Notes: a model not told the origin generated them from the sequence alone. Numbered from the stretch's first letter, positions 1 to 7,991 are shown. The stretch is DNA of 18,075 bases from FEN-727 sp036508635 (GCA_036508635.1 DATCGY010000245.1:1-18075); one strand, 5' to 3'. A program made the numbers and translations.

Positions 1-668
1 CTTCCGGTCGTCATGTCCTCCATCAGGCCCGCGACCCCCGAAGGCAGATCACGCCCGTATCGCACGGAAAACCAGCGGCGGGCGCGGTGGACCGTCATGG
101 AGACAGGATCGGGCGCGACGGGCGCCCCTGAGAGATTCTTCTCAGTCACTTTGAGTATGCTTGCGGCACCATGATCCAGCAACCAGCCTGCGCTGTTGGC
201 GCCAGGCAGAAGCGTTCCTTTCGCTATAACGACCGAACCGCAGAAGTACTTTTCTTCGTCAATCGACCCGTTGACCCTGACGAGCGCCCTCTCACTGCAA
301 GCATACTCGCGTCCCTGGAGCGCAAGCGCTTCCGCCTGAACAAAGAACGTAGAAGACTCACCCGCATGGACCGGCGTGGAGACCATCCTCCCTGCGAGCT
401 CCACAAACGTCTTCCGGGCAGCAAGCTCGGGAAGCTTGCCGTGGGTCACGCTCCATACCTGAGAAAACATCAGAACCGAGCCAAGTGCGAGCAACGCCAC
501 GGGAAGCCATGCTTTTCTCAGCAATTTTCTTGAAAGCACTGTTGTCACGAGTAGTGAGACCGCTATCAGGCTGAGCGCGAGCAGGAGGACCAAAGATGAT
601 GCAAAACGCCCGAGAACGATGCCCAGCGCCATGGACCCGAGACAACAGATGTAGAATGTGCCACGCAA
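1..668 (-). CDS. comEC: ComEC/Rec2-family DNA uptake channel protein, N-terminal part (runs off the left edge)
   Basis: ComEC forms the inner-membrane channel that carries single-stranded DNA into competent cells. The frame starts just after the comEA stop and stays open to the window edge, giving about 222 residues. The translation begins with hydrophobic segments (one includes ALGIVLGRFASSLVLLLAL). A soluble OB-fold-like DUF4131 region follows, with the typical sequence GTLLPGANSAGWLLDHGA. It ends entering the Competence domain (RDLPSGVAGLMEDMTTG). The TTG at 668 is the most upstream start after an in-frame stop; an ATG at 632 would remove 12 residues. Neither has a strong Shine-Dalgarno, so coupling to comEA translation is likely (gap of one base). 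The comEA-comEC order is the classic competence operon arrangement. The C-terminal metallo-beta-lactamase-like domain, if present, lies outside the window. Confidence 0.85.
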   Translation of the reverse strand, partial: MRGTFYICCLGSMALGIVLGRFASSLVLLLALSLIAVSLLVTTVLSRKLLRKAWLPVALLALGSVLMFSQVWSVTHGKLPELAARKTFVELAGRMVSTPVHAGESSTFFVQAEALALQGREYACSERALVRVNGSIDEEKYFCGSVVIAKGTLLPGANSAGWLLDHGAASILKVTEKNLSGAPVAPDPVSMTVHRARRWFSVRYGRDLPSGVAGLMEDMTTG

Positions 669-669
669 C

Positions 670-1317
670 TTAGATCGCTACCAGGTCTTTTAGCGAGTCG
701 AGCTTGCTCGGACCTATGCCCGACACGTTATCGAGCTCATCAACCGATGAGAACGGACCGTTCTTATCGCGGTATTGCACGATGCGGGCGGCAAGCGCAG
801 GTCCTACGCCTGGAAGCACATCTAGCTGCGCCTCCGAAGCGGTGTTGATATTTACTCGTGACGAGGAAGTCGAGCCCGTCGCAGCAGTGGCCTCCGCCGC
901 GTTACCATCAGCGGGAACAGCCTGTCTCGGTACCATGACCTTCTCACCGTCGGTCAGGCGCGCGGCAAGGTTGATGTCGTCCAGTACCGCGCCCTGAGCC
1001 GGCCCGCCGGCTCTTCCGAGAGCGTCCGCAACCCGCGAACCTTCGTTAAGCCTGTATAACCCGGGGCTGTTTACCGCACCCGCAACATGCACGGTGAGCG
1101 TTCTTGCGGTTGGTTCACTCGACGATGAAACTGATTTGTCAAGCACTCTTACCATCGACGGTCTGGCTCGAGCGAGCGTCATCAAGGCCCCAGCTCCCAG
1201 CACCAAGATAAGCGCGATTACTGTAACGACCTGAGCTCTTGTCAAACCAGAAGCCGCGCTGGAGAGAGATCTCAGCGAAGCCCCCATCCTTGAGCGTAAT
1301 TCACGAATTGCCTGCAT
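670..1317 (-). CDS. comEA: ComEA competence protein (SLBB plus helix-hairpin-helix DNA receptor)
   Basis: ComEA is the membrane-anchored receptor that binds incoming double-stranded DNA outside the cell and hands it to ComEC. The 215-residue product has a short cytoplasmic N-terminus and one transmembrane helix at about residues 27-50. An SLBB domain follows (about 72-132, including VHVAGAVNSPGLYRLNEG), then a low-complexity Ala/Thr/Ser linker. The tandem helix-hairpin-helix module at about 152-215 carries VNINTASEAQLDVLPGVG and VSGIGPSKLDSL. Domain order and length are typical of Gram-positive ComEA. The ATG at 1317 has no Shine-Dalgarno, but a promoter-like pair lies only nine bases upstream, so the mRNA may be nearly leaderless. 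comEC follows directly. Confidence 0.93.
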   Translation of the reverse strand: MQAIRELRSRMGASLRSLSSAASGLTRAQVVTVIALILVLGAGALMTLARARPSMVRVLDKSVSSSSEPTARTLTVHVAGAVNSPGLYRLNEGSRVADALGRAGGPAQGAVLDDINLAARLTDGEKVMVPRQAVPADGNAAEATAATGSTSSSRVNINTASEAQLDVLPGVGPALAARIVQYRDKNGPFSSVDELDNVSGIGPSKLDSLKDLVAI

Positions 1318-1326
1318 TGCTTCGTC

Positions 1327-1355
1327 ATCTTATCACACCAATACAATCAAATCAA
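1327..1355 (-). promoter_or_regulatory. Candidate comEA promoter
   Basis: On the minus strand TTGATT (1355-1350) and TAAGAT (1332-1327) are separated by 17 bases; each matches the sigma-70-type consensus at four of six positions. The -10 box ends nine bases before the comEA ATG, which would give an mRNA with almost no leader. It lies in the 77-base gap between leuS and comEA, so the competence genes could be transcribed separately from leuS. Confidence 0.45.
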
Positions 1356-1394
1356 TGTGGCGCTCTTGAATGGGTAGGACGAAGGGGGGAAGGA

Positions 1395-3881
1395 TCAGAC
1401 GACGATGTTGACGAGCTTACCCGGGACTATGATGACTTTGCGGATCTCCTTGTCGGCGATGAACTTGCGGGTATTCTCGCAGGCGAGAGCTCGACCTTTC
1501 ATATCGTCATCAGCGATGTCGGCCGGAACGGTCAGCTTGTCACGGACCTTGCCGTTGACCTGAACCACGAGGGTCACTTCCTGAGGCTTTGCAAGCTCTT
1601 CTTCGAATGCGGGCCACGCGGCGGTATGGACGCTCCCCTCCAGCCCGAAGACGCTCCAGAGCTCCTCAGTGAGGAACGGCGCGAACGGCGCGAGAAGGCT
1701 CAGCACCGCGATAACGGCTTCTCGGAGTATTTCCAGGTCGACCTCGGCGTCCGACACGTAGTGGTATATGCCGTTGACCAGTTCCATGATGAAGCTGATG
1801 GCCGTGTTGAAAGCGAATTCCTCGATGTCGCGGGTGACGTTGGCAATGGTCCGGTGCGTGAGGCTGCGCATCTCGCGATGGCGACCTTTGCCCGTATCGA
1901 AACCGACCTCGCGCCCCTCGTCTTGCTGCACGAGCGGCAGGTACCTCTCGTATACCATCCTCCAAACGCGACCCAGGAACCTGTGCGCCCCTTCGACCCC
2001 CTGGTCGCTCCAGTCCTTGCCCAGCTCAGGTGGACCCATGAACAACACGTACAGCCTGAGCGTGTCGGCCCCCAGTCGATCTATGAAATCGCCGGGCGTG
2101 ACGACGTTGCCCTTGGACTTGGACATCTTCGCGCCGTCCTTGGTTATCATCCCCTGGCACAGGAGGTTGATGAACGGCTCGTCGAAATCGATGAGCCCGA
2201 GATCGGCGATCACTTTTGTAAAGAATCGTGAATAGAGAAGATGCAGGATAGCGTGCTCGATACCGCCGATATACTTGTCTACCGGCATCCAGTATCTCGT
2301 CTCCTCCGCATCAAAAGGCGCTTCGGAGCAATGCGGGCTTACGTAGCGGAAGTAGTACCACGAAGAGTCTACGAACGTGTCCATCGTGTCGGTCTCGCGC
2401 TTCGCGGGCCCGCCGCACTTCGGACACTCGGTCTCGTAGAACGACTTCGATAGGGGAAGCGGAGACTTGCCTCCCTCGGCAAGCGGGAGATCCTCGGGCA
2501 GTAGCACCGGCAGATCCCCCTCGGGAACCGGAACCGTTCCACAATTGTCGCAATATACTATCGGTATTGGGGCCCCCCAGTAGCGCTGCCTGGAAACGAG
2601 CCAGTCGCGGAGCCTGTAGTTGATGGCGCGCTCACCCCACCCGTTCTTGTCGAGTTGATCGCAGATTTCTTCTTTGCCTTGCTCGTTGGGCATGCCTTCG
2701 AATCCGCCCGATTCGACCATCGTACCCGCGGCCTCGTAAGCCTCGATCATCTCGTCGGCGACGAGCTTTCCATCAGGCGGCTCTATTACCACGCGGATCG
2801 GCAGATCGTACTTGCGCGCGAACTCGAAGTCCCTCTGGTCGTGTGCCGGCACCGCCATGACCGCACCGGTACCGTACTCTATGAGCACGAAATTCGCGGT
2901 ATAAACGGGCGCGCGCTCACCGTTGACGGGATTGATTACGTAATCTCCCAGGAAAACGCCGTCTTTCTCCGCCTCGAGTGCGGTTCGCTCGAACTCCGTG
3001 CGACCGCTCATCCTCCCACGGAAAGCTTTCACTTCGGCTTCGCGCTCCGGGTCTCCTTCGACAAGCTTATCGACCAGCGGGTGCTCGGGCGCCAGAAGGA
3101 AGAACGTGACACCGTAGAGCGTATCGGGCCTGGTGGTGTAGATTCGTATCTTCTCGCCGGTCGACTCAAGCGTAAAATCCACTTCCGCGCCACGCGACTT
3201 GCCTATCCAGTTGCGTTGCATGGTTAGGACACGCTCGGGCCAGCCCTCGAGCTGTTCCATATCATCCAGGAGCCTCTCCGCATAATCCGTTATCCTGAAA
3301 AACCACTGGTTCAGCCATTTGGGCTGGACGAACGAACCGCACCTCTCGCATGACCCGTCAGGCAGGACCTGCTCGTTCGCGAGCACCGTGCCGCACGACG
3401 GGCACCAGTTGGTCGCTGCATCGGCCTTGTACGCCAGGCCTCTCTCGTACATCTTCAGGAAGAACCATTGGGTCCATCGGTAATACTCGGGCTCGCACGT
3501 CGAAAGCTCCCGAGACCAGTCGTAGGCATATCCGAGCCTCTGCAGGTCGGCCCTTATGAGTTTTATGTTGTTCCGGGTCCACTCCGCCGGCTGTACGCCA
3601 CTCTGAATAGCGGCGTTCTCCGCGGGAAGTCCGAATGCATCGTATCCCATGGGATGAAGCACGCCGTAGCCTATCCTCATGTAATAACGGGCGAAGACGT
3701 CGCCCAGGCAGTAGTTCGCAACGTGCCCCATGTGCGCGGGTCCACTTGGATACGGGAACATGACAAGTACGTACTTCTTGGGTGAATCGGGGTCCTTCAC
3801 CGCATAGAAAAGCTGCTCGGCCGCCCAGCGCTCGATCCACTTGTTCTCTATTGCATCATGGTCGTATTCAGGTACTGTCAC
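1395..3881 (-). CDS. leuS: Leucyl-tRNA synthetase
   Basis: This class I aminoacyl-tRNA synthetase charges tRNA-Leu with leucine. The product is 828 residues, normal for bacterial LeuRS. The HIGH signature appears as PSGPAHMGH (HMGH at about residues 50-53) and the KMSKS loop as KMSKSKGN near residue 588. A zinc-ribbon-like pair of Cys motifs (CPSC and CERC) lies in the N-terminal half, followed by the CP1 editing domain with its TTRPDTLYGVTF segment. The C-terminal anticodon-binding domain ends with VVQVNGKVRDK. I chose GTG at 3881: a GGAGG lies five bases upstream and the family N-terminus (TVPEYDHDAIENKW) begins there. A longer frame to an ATG at 3932 would start upstream of the likely -10 box (TATCAT, 3909-3904). 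Confidence 0.97.
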   Translation of the reverse strand: MTVPEYDHDAIENKWIERWAAEQLFYAVKDPDSPKKYVLVMFPYPSGPAHMGHVANYCLGDVFARYYMRIGYGVLHPMGYDAFGLPAENAAIQSGVQPAEWTRNNIKLIRADLQRLGYAYDWSRELSTCEPEYYRWTQWFFLKMYERGLAYKADAATNWCPSCGTVLANEQVLPDGSCERCGSFVQPKWLNQWFFRITDYAERLLDDMEQLEGWPERVLTMQRNWIGKSRGAEVDFTLESTGEKIRIYTTRPDTLYGVTFFLLAPEHPLVDKLVEGDPEREAEVKAFRGRMSGRTEFERTALEAEKDGVFLGDYVINPVNGERAPVYTANFVLIEYGTGAVMAVPAHDQRDFEFARKYDLPIRVVIEPPDGKLVADEMIEAYEAAGTMVESGGFEGMPNEQGKEEICDQLDKNGWGERAINYRLRDWLVSRQRYWGAPIPIVYCDNCGTVPVPEGDLPVLLPEDLPLAEGGKSPLPLSKSFYETECPKCGGPAKRETDTMDTFVDSSWYYFRYVSPHCSEAPFDAEETRYWMPVDKYIGGIEHAILHLLYSRFFTKVIADLGLIDFDEPFINLLCQGMITKDGAKMSKSKGNVVTPGDFIDRLGADTLRLYVLFMGPPELGKDWSDQGVEGAHRFLGRVWRMVYERYLPLVQQDEGREVGFDTGKGRHREMRSLTHRTIANVTRDIEEFAFNTAISFIMELVNGIYHYVSDAEVDLEILREAVIAVLSLLAPFAPFLTEELWSVFGLEGSVHTAAWPAFEEELAKPQEVTLVVQVNGKVRDKLTVPADIADDDMKGRALACENTRKFIADKEIRKVIIVPGKLVNIVV

Positions 3882-4042
3882 GCTCACCTCCGGATCGTTG
3901 TCGATGATACCATAAGAGTATTTCGTGGACATTGGTCACGAGCGCGCGGATGGCCTTCGGGCGCATCGTATGTGAGAGCATCGCATAGTCGGCTATTCCG
4001 ACCGCGGCAAGTTTCCGGTCGCGGTGGCTGCACTGGACGGCC
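3882..4042. other. Intergenic region between tetR and leuS
   Basis: This 161-base gap separates the tetR stop from the leuS start, both on the minus strand. It holds the leuS Shine-Dalgarno and a possible -10 (TATCAT at 3909-3904) with no convincing -35. I see no T-box stem or specifier loop, no open reading frame of note and no strong terminator. Confidence 0.5.
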
Positions 4043-4636
4043 TCAAGATTCGGCGGATATTCCGAACATCACGAACTTGACCATCTCGTTGGCGAGGGAT
4101 CCCGTATCTATCTCGACCAGGCCTCCAAGGAGCACGTCCCAGAACGGGACCTGAAGGAACAGCAGGAACATGGCCCTGCTCACCAGCGCCGTGTCGACGA
4201 CCCTGAAAGCCCCACTGTCTATGCCTTTATCCAATACCTCAGCAAATAGCCTCAGCGTGCGGCGCTCGAAATCGTCCCATATAGCGTAAAGTCCAGGGTC
4301 CAACCTGAACGCCTCGCTCAGGTACACCTGGATGACGCCGCGGTTGTCGAGAAATATCCCGTATGAAAGCTCCAGGCTGTCCCGCAACCTGACTCCGAGC
4401 GTCTCCGGGTCGCCGTCGCGCAACATATCGCCCACTGAATCGTAGAGCAACCTGAAGATGCCCGCGATGATGTCGTGAAACACCTGGCGTTTGTTTGGAA
4501 AATACTTATAGAAAGTGGCGCGGGCTATTCCGGCCTCATCGAGAATATGAGACACGTGGACGTCATGGTACCCATATCGCGAGAACGCGGCCTTTGCTCC
4601 CGACATTATCCTCATCCTGACGTCCGCTTCCGACAT
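4043..4636 (-). CDS. TetR/AcrR-family transcriptional regulator
   Basis: A one-component repressor-type regulator of 197 residues. The N-terminal helix-turn-helix is clear: AAFSRYGYHDVHVSHILDEAG, followed by the recognition-helix signature ARATFYKYFPNKRQVF. The remaining roughly 140 residues are the helical ligand-binding domain typical of the family; the ligand cannot be read from sequence. ATG at 4636 is preferred because GGGGTG lies six bases upstream; a GTG at 4645 would add three residues. The gene is divergent from the FAD oxidoreductase at 4804 and shares a 167-base intergenic region with it, which by family habit makes that oxidoreductase (and its own gene) the most likely target. Confidence 0.92.
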   Translation of the reverse strand: MSEADVRMRIMSGAKAAFSRYGYHDVHVSHILDEAGIARATFYKYFPNKRQVFHDIIAGIFRLLYDSVGDMLRDGDPETLGVRLRDSLELSYGIFLDNRGVIQVYLSEAFRLDPGLYAIWDDFERRTLRLFAEVLDKGIDSGAFRVVDTALVSRAMFLLFLQVPFWDVLLGGLVEIDTGSLANEMVKFVMFGISAES

Positions 4637-4682
4637 CTTTTTCACCCCACGAGTTCACTCCACCACTGCGAGGCTGGGGCGC

Positions 4683-4688
4683 ATTCTA
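4683..4688 (-). promoter_or_regulatory. Candidate -10 box of tetR
   Basis: TAGAAT on the minus strand (5/6 match to TATAAT) lies 46 bases upstream of the tetR ATG, so transcription would start near 4676 and leave room for the GGGGTG ribosome-binding site. The -35 at the expected spacing (TGGCGA) is poor, as is common for regulated promoters. Confidence 0.4.
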
Positions 4689-4732
4689 ACATCCACCCGT
4701 TTCATTCGCCATCAGGGGCGTTGGTGGAAAAA

Positions 4733-4764
4733 TGTTGCAACAGGCATTGAAACCCCGCTATATA
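4733..4764 (+). promoter_or_regulatory. Promoter of the FAD oxidoreductase with an overlapping palindrome
   Basis: TTGCAA (4735-4740) and TATATA (4759-4764) are separated by 18 bases and sit 39 bases upstream of the ATG at 4804. The -35 lies inside a perfect 10-base palindrome TGTTGCAACA (4733-4742), a plausible operator for the divergent TetR protein. An alternative overlapping pair, TTGAAA with TTTTAA, is less convincing. Confidence 0.5.
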
Positions 4765-4803
4765 AGGTGTTTTAATCTTTCCGCCTACGGCAAAGGAGGA
4801 GCG

Positions 4804-5889
4804 ATGGCACCAAAGAACATGGAAGCAACCATCTACGGCGCTGGAATGTCCGGACTGATCGCGGCGATCAACCTGGCACGCGAAGGATATTCCGTCACCG
4901 TCCACGACCGGGAGCCGGGATACGGCGGCTCGCAACTCTACAACCCATCTACCCACGTGACGCCACTTGACGTCAAGAAGACCTCTGACTACATCGGCAT
5001 CGATCTGTCACCAGTGTTTCACCAGGTGCTGGCATGCCCCTTCTACTTCCATAACACAAAGATCCTCGCGCCCGTTCACGACATAATGGCCGTTGAGCGC
5101 GGCGACCGCGAGACCAGCCTCGACACGTTGCTCTACAACGAGTGCAAGGGCCTCGATATCAAGTTCGAGTGGAACTCGCCCCTTAACAAAGAGACTCTCT
5201 CGAACCTGCCGCCCAACGCGATCATCGCATGCGGGCTCATCCCCGCGGCTTACGAGATGGTCGGTATTCCGTACCTGCGCTGGTACGGCTGGATCTCCCG
5301 TGGCGAGATCGGTATCGGCAGCTACGCGTGGATTTGGTGGGACGAGTGCATTACCGAGTACGGATACCTCTCCGCGGTCAACAACTACTACTTCAACCTT
5401 CTCTTCAGCATCAGGGAAGTCACCGAGAAGTGCCTGACTAAGTACAAGAGGTTCATGGTCCACGAAGAGGGCATCGAGCACGAAAACTGGCAGTACGTCT
5501 CCGGCGCGGTACCCATTGCTTCCCCCGACAACCCGAGGCTGTTCTGGAAAGACGCCGTGATGTGCGGGACGATGTCCGGAGCGATGGATCCGTTGATGTG
5601 GTTCGGGATCTCGGGAGCCCTCATCACCGGTAAGATCGCGGCCCTCGCCGTCATGGACCGCGAGCGCGGTCTTGCCGAGTTCCAGCGTTTCAATAGCCTC
5701 TTCAAGATCTCGTACGCGATTAAGAACAAGGTCTGGTACCCGTTCGTTCGTCCCAACGTTAAGGCGATGGAATTCGGAGTAAAGCTTGTGGGCGAACAAA
5801 ACGCCACGAAGCTCCTGGGCCTACTGCCCAAGATGCCCATCACGCCCAAGTTGGCAATCCCAGGCTTCAGTTACCTGAGCAAAAGCTAG
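4804..5889 (+). CDS. FAD-dependent oxidoreductase (Rossmann-fold, uncharacterised)
   Basis: The 361-residue product opens with an FAD-binding Rossmann motif: YGAGMSGLIAAINLAREG with Gly at 12, 14 and 17, then an acidic VHDRE at the end of the second strand. A second flavin-contact segment near the C-terminal third reads GAMDPLMWFGISGALITGKI, as in geranylgeranyl-reductase and glucose-inhibited-division/monooxygenase-like flavoproteins. I do not recognise a specific substrate family. AAAGGAGG ends a few bases before the ATG and decides the start. The gene is monocistronic: its own promoter lies upstream and a strong terminator follows. Divergence from a TetR gene suggests induction by a small, probably hydrophobic, ligand. 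It converges on a second, distantly related FAD enzyme at 5952. Confidence 0.85.
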   Translation: MAPKNMEATIYGAGMSGLIAAINLAREGYSVTVHDREPGYGGSQLYNPSTHVTPLDVKKTSDYIGIDLSPVFHQVLACPFYFHNTKILAPVHDIMAVERGDRETSLDTLLYNECKGLDIKFEWNSPLNKETLSNLPPNAIIACGLIPAAYEMVGIPYLRWYGWISRGEIGIGSYAWIWWDECITEYGYLSAVNNYYFNLLFSIREVTEKCLTKYKRFMVHEEGIEHENWQYVSGAVPIASPDNPRLFWKDAVMCGTMSGAMDPLMWFGISGALITGKIAALAVMDRERGLAEFQRFNSLFKISYAIKNKVWYPFVRPNVKAMEFGVKLVGEQNATKLLGLLPKMPITPKLAIPGFSYLSKS

Positions 5890-5902
5890 ACTTCGACGAG
5901 AA

Positions 5903-5935
5903 AAAACGGCAGGGGCCCGATACCCCTGCCGTTTT
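5903..5935. terminator. Bidirectional intrinsic terminator
   Basis: A perfect 13-bp stem (5903-5915 pairing with 5923-5935) with a 7-base loop sits between the two convergent FAD genes. It carries A/T runs on both sides (AAAA before, TTTT then CATTTTT after), so it can serve both strands. Confidence 0.93.
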
Positions 5936-5951
5936 CATTTTTACGCGGTTC

Positions 5952-7439
5952 CTACTTCTTTTTCATGAGACCTTTGACCACCAGCCTGGCGACGCCCAGC
6001 CCGGCTGCGGCTATTCCCGCGAATGCCATCGGCTTCATCATCTTCATTAACGGCTCGTTAACCTTGAACTCCTTGTTCAAGGATACGACCTTTCCGAGCT
6101 TGTCGGCAGCGATGAGCTCTGATGCCTTGTTGGCGTTCCAGATAGCGGCCTCCATGCCGCCGGAACTAACGTGCGTCTTGGTGTAATCGCCGGTGACATA
6201 GAAGTTTTCGTACGGCGAGCGCTGGAACGGCCTGTGGCTCTCCATGCCCGGTGCTGCCCTGTAGACACCCTGGCGCTCGCGCACTACCTTCCACTTGAGG
6301 ACATTGGCGTCTTTCGCCAGCGGGAACCTGTCCTTGATCTGCTCGATCGCGATATCGAAGATCACCTCATCGGGCAAGCCCTGCACGTGGTCGGCCGGCG
6401 AAAGCACCATCTCGAACATGGTCCCGCCCTTGAAGATGTGCGGGAGCACGTTTGAGAGGTCGGCGTAGGTGTTGAAGATACAGTCGCTCGAGAAGAACGT
6501 CACGTCGACGTCGGTGAGCTTCTTGTCGAACCATACCTGCAGTGAAAGCGAGGGCGCGTACTGGAAGTGCCAGAGATCGCGGAAGTACTCGAGCCTGTAC
6601 GCCTCGTCGGGGAGCACCCTTCGCAGCGAGTACGGGCTTATCGCCGATACGTACAGGTCGGCTTCCATCGTTTCCGAATCGTTGACGGTGATGTTCTTGA
6701 TCTTGCCGTTCTCGACGTTGACGGCTGTAACGGCCTTGCCGAGCTCGAAGGTACCGCCCTTCTTCTTGATGTAGTCCAGGCAGTTGTCCACCCAGATCTC
6801 ACCGAGGCCACCGTTGGCGAATCCTACCCTGGCGTTCTCGGCCGAGCCGAGCACCTTTTTGCCCCAGTTCATCATGACCTTGGCGGAGATGCCCCACGAC
6901 GGTGTGAATGTGAGGCCGTTGATACCCGGCTCAATGACCGCCTGAAGGCCCTCGAGTGAGCCGTACCTGTAGACCATTGTCGCCATGCTGATCTTGTCGA
7001 GATCGTTCAGCTTCTTCTCCCCGAAGAAGAGTCCTAGTGCCATGGGCATCCCCGCAGCCACGACCTTCCACTTGGCAATTCCCTTGTAGTCTTTCAAGAG
7101 GTGGCCGAACGCATAAGCCGCGTGGAATGGCGCCGGGAGCTTCTTGAACTTAAGTACAGCCTGGTTGCCGCCTTCCTGGGCGTAGTAGAACTCGGTGTTC
7201 TTCCAGGCGATGTTGTCGTAGATGCCCATCTTCTTGAAGAAGTCGAGCAGGTTAACGTAGTAAGGGAAGAAGACGTGCAGCGCGTTATCGATCATGTCTC
7301 CGTCTTCGTCGAGCCACGAACTTGCGCGGCCACCGAATATGTCGTCGGCCTCGATCAGAGAGACCTCCATGCCAAGATCGAGCAGGTTTATGGCGGTCGC
7401 GAGGCCGCCCATCCCTCCTCCCATGACTAGTGCCTTCAT
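5952..7439 (-). CDS. Phytoene/squalene-desaturase-like FAD-dependent oxidoreductase
   Basis: The 495-residue product belongs to the amine-oxidase/carotenoid-desaturase flavoprotein superfamily. It begins exactly with the dinucleotide-binding motif (MGGGMGGLATAINLLDLG, Gly at 7, 9 and 12), then Glu30 and the IFGGRASSW desaturase signature. The C-terminal FAD motif is FYVTGDYTKTHVSSGGMEAA. The last 30 residues form a hydrophobic helix ending in Lys (VKGLMKKK), which looks like a membrane anchor. Zeta-carotene desaturase and the hopanoid enzyme HpnE are the nearest classes I can name, but no phytoene or squalene synthase lies nearby, so the substrate is open. ATG at 7439 is set by GGAGG six bases upstream; the longer open frame to 7733 overlaps another gene and is rejected. 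A perfect TATAAT lies upstream. Confidence 0.88.
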   Translation of the reverse strand: MKALVMGGGMGGLATAINLLDLGMEVSLIEADDIFGGRASSWLDEDGDMIDNALHVFFPYYVNLLDFFKKMGIYDNIAWKNTEFYYAQEGGNQAVLKFKKLPAPFHAAYAFGHLLKDYKGIAKWKVVAAGMPMALGLFFGEKKLNDLDKISMATMVYRYGSLEGLQAVIEPGINGLTFTPSWGISAKVMMNWGKKVLGSAENARVGFANGGLGEIWVDNCLDYIKKKGGTFELGKAVTAVNVENGKIKNITVNDSETMEADLYVSAISPYSLRRVLPDEAYRLEYFRDLWHFQYAPSLSLQVWFDKKLTDVDVTFFSSDCIFNTYADLSNVLPHIFKGGTMFEMVLSPADHVQGLPDEVIFDIAIEQIKDRFPLAKDANVLKWKVVRERQGVYRAAPGMESHRPFQRSPYENFYVTGDYTKTHVSSGGMEAAIWNANKASELIAADKLGKVVSLNKEFKVNEPLMKMMKPMAFAGIAAAGLGVARLVVKGLMKKK

Positions 7440-7493
7440 CCATTTCCTCCTGTCTATAGAAGTACCGTGCTCTACCAGCCGCAAAGCCTCGTA

Positions 7494-7522
7494 ATTATAT
7501 GTGAAACGCTGGAATCTAGGAA
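7494..7522 (-). promoter_or_regulatory. Promoter of the desaturase-like gene
   Basis: A consensus -10 TATAAT (7499-7494, minus strand) is preceded at 17 bases by a weak -35, TTCCTA (7522-7517). The inferred start of transcription gives a leader of about 50 bases with GGAGG at its end. The desaturase can thus be transcribed without the small upstream gene. Confidence 0.6.
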
Positions 7523-7540
7523 GCCGAGGAAGCAATCCGC

Positions 7541-7825
7541 TCAGGCGCCGGCGGCGACCTCGGATGCCGGGTGCCATGATTTGCCCGGCGACAGGTAGAG
7601 CTCTTCGCAGAACGTCAGACGCACAGCCTCGTCGGGCTCGGAGCATATCTGTATGACCCGCTCCCTGAGAAGCGCCTTCTCGTCTGGAGGCATCTCTGGT
7701 TGACGTAGCAGCAAGGCAATCGGCAACCGCCAAGGGGATTTGTTGAAGACAAAAAGAAAGCCGGTAGCAATCAGGCCTGACAGCGCTATGCTTCCGGCGA
7801 ACAGCACCATATTGTACAGTATCAT
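7541..7825 (-). CDS. Small single-span membrane protein, unknown function
   Basis: The 94-residue product has one N-terminal transmembrane helix (about residues 5-27, MVLFAGSIALSGLIATGFLFVF). A soluble, charged tail follows, with PPDEKALLRERVIQICSEPDE and a YLSPGKSWHP segment. I recognise no family. The composition looks protein-like and GGAGG lies ten bases before the ATG, a somewhat long spacing. The gene is in line with the desaturase gene 101 bases downstream, although that gene has its own promoter. It could be a partner or membrane adaptor of the desaturase; that is inference from position only. Confidence 0.6.
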   Translation of the reverse strand: MILYNMVLFAGSIALSGLIATGFLFVFNKSPWRLPIALLLRQPEMPPDEKALLRERVIQICSEPDEAVRLTFCEELYLSPGKSWHPASEVAAGA

Positions 7826-7991
7826 CTCAATAATGCCTCCAATTAAATTAAACCTCGTCTGATGCCTGCTGTCCGTACCCCGGCTGGCGTAATTCTTGGC
7901 CTTCTTGAGAGGGATTTGCCCGTCGTACTAACGATGGATGCGTAGTAGAATATGGCTGACGCCTGGTCGTCGGTCCATAAGGAGCAACGCC
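7826..7991. promoter_or_regulatory. Divergent intergenic region, including the hydrolase -10 box
   Basis: On the plus strand TAGAAT (7946-7951) would start a leader of roughly 34 bases ahead of the GTG at 7992, with AAGGAG at 7979-7984; the -35 is poor. On the minus strand an A/T-rich patch (7840-7852) containing TTTAAT lies just upstream of the small membrane gene's ribosome-binding site. No other gene is evident. Confidence 0.45.

Noticed and set aside
1239..2231. A 330-codon open frame on the plus strand
   Set aside because: It is the antisense shadow of leuS and the comEA start; the composition is typical of high-GC complement frames.
3882..4042. A T-box leader upstream of leuS
   Set aside because: The gap lacks the conserved T-box sequence, stem I and a terminator; the likely -10 lies too close to the start codon.
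5008..5799. A 263-codon minus-strand open frame inside the FAD oxidoreductase
   Set aside because: It is antisense to a gene with an obvious Rossmann motif, promoter and terminator; no domain is visible in it.
5952..7439. A carotenoid biosynthesis cluster
   Set aside because: No phytoene synthase, cyclase or geranylgeranyl diphosphate synthase lies in the window; one desaturase-like gene is not enough.
7440..7733. N-terminal extension of the desaturase-like protein
   Set aside because: The extension is Arg/Ala-rich, overlaps the small membrane gene, contains the likely promoter, and the FAD motif begins exactly after the ATG with the strong ribosome site at 7439.
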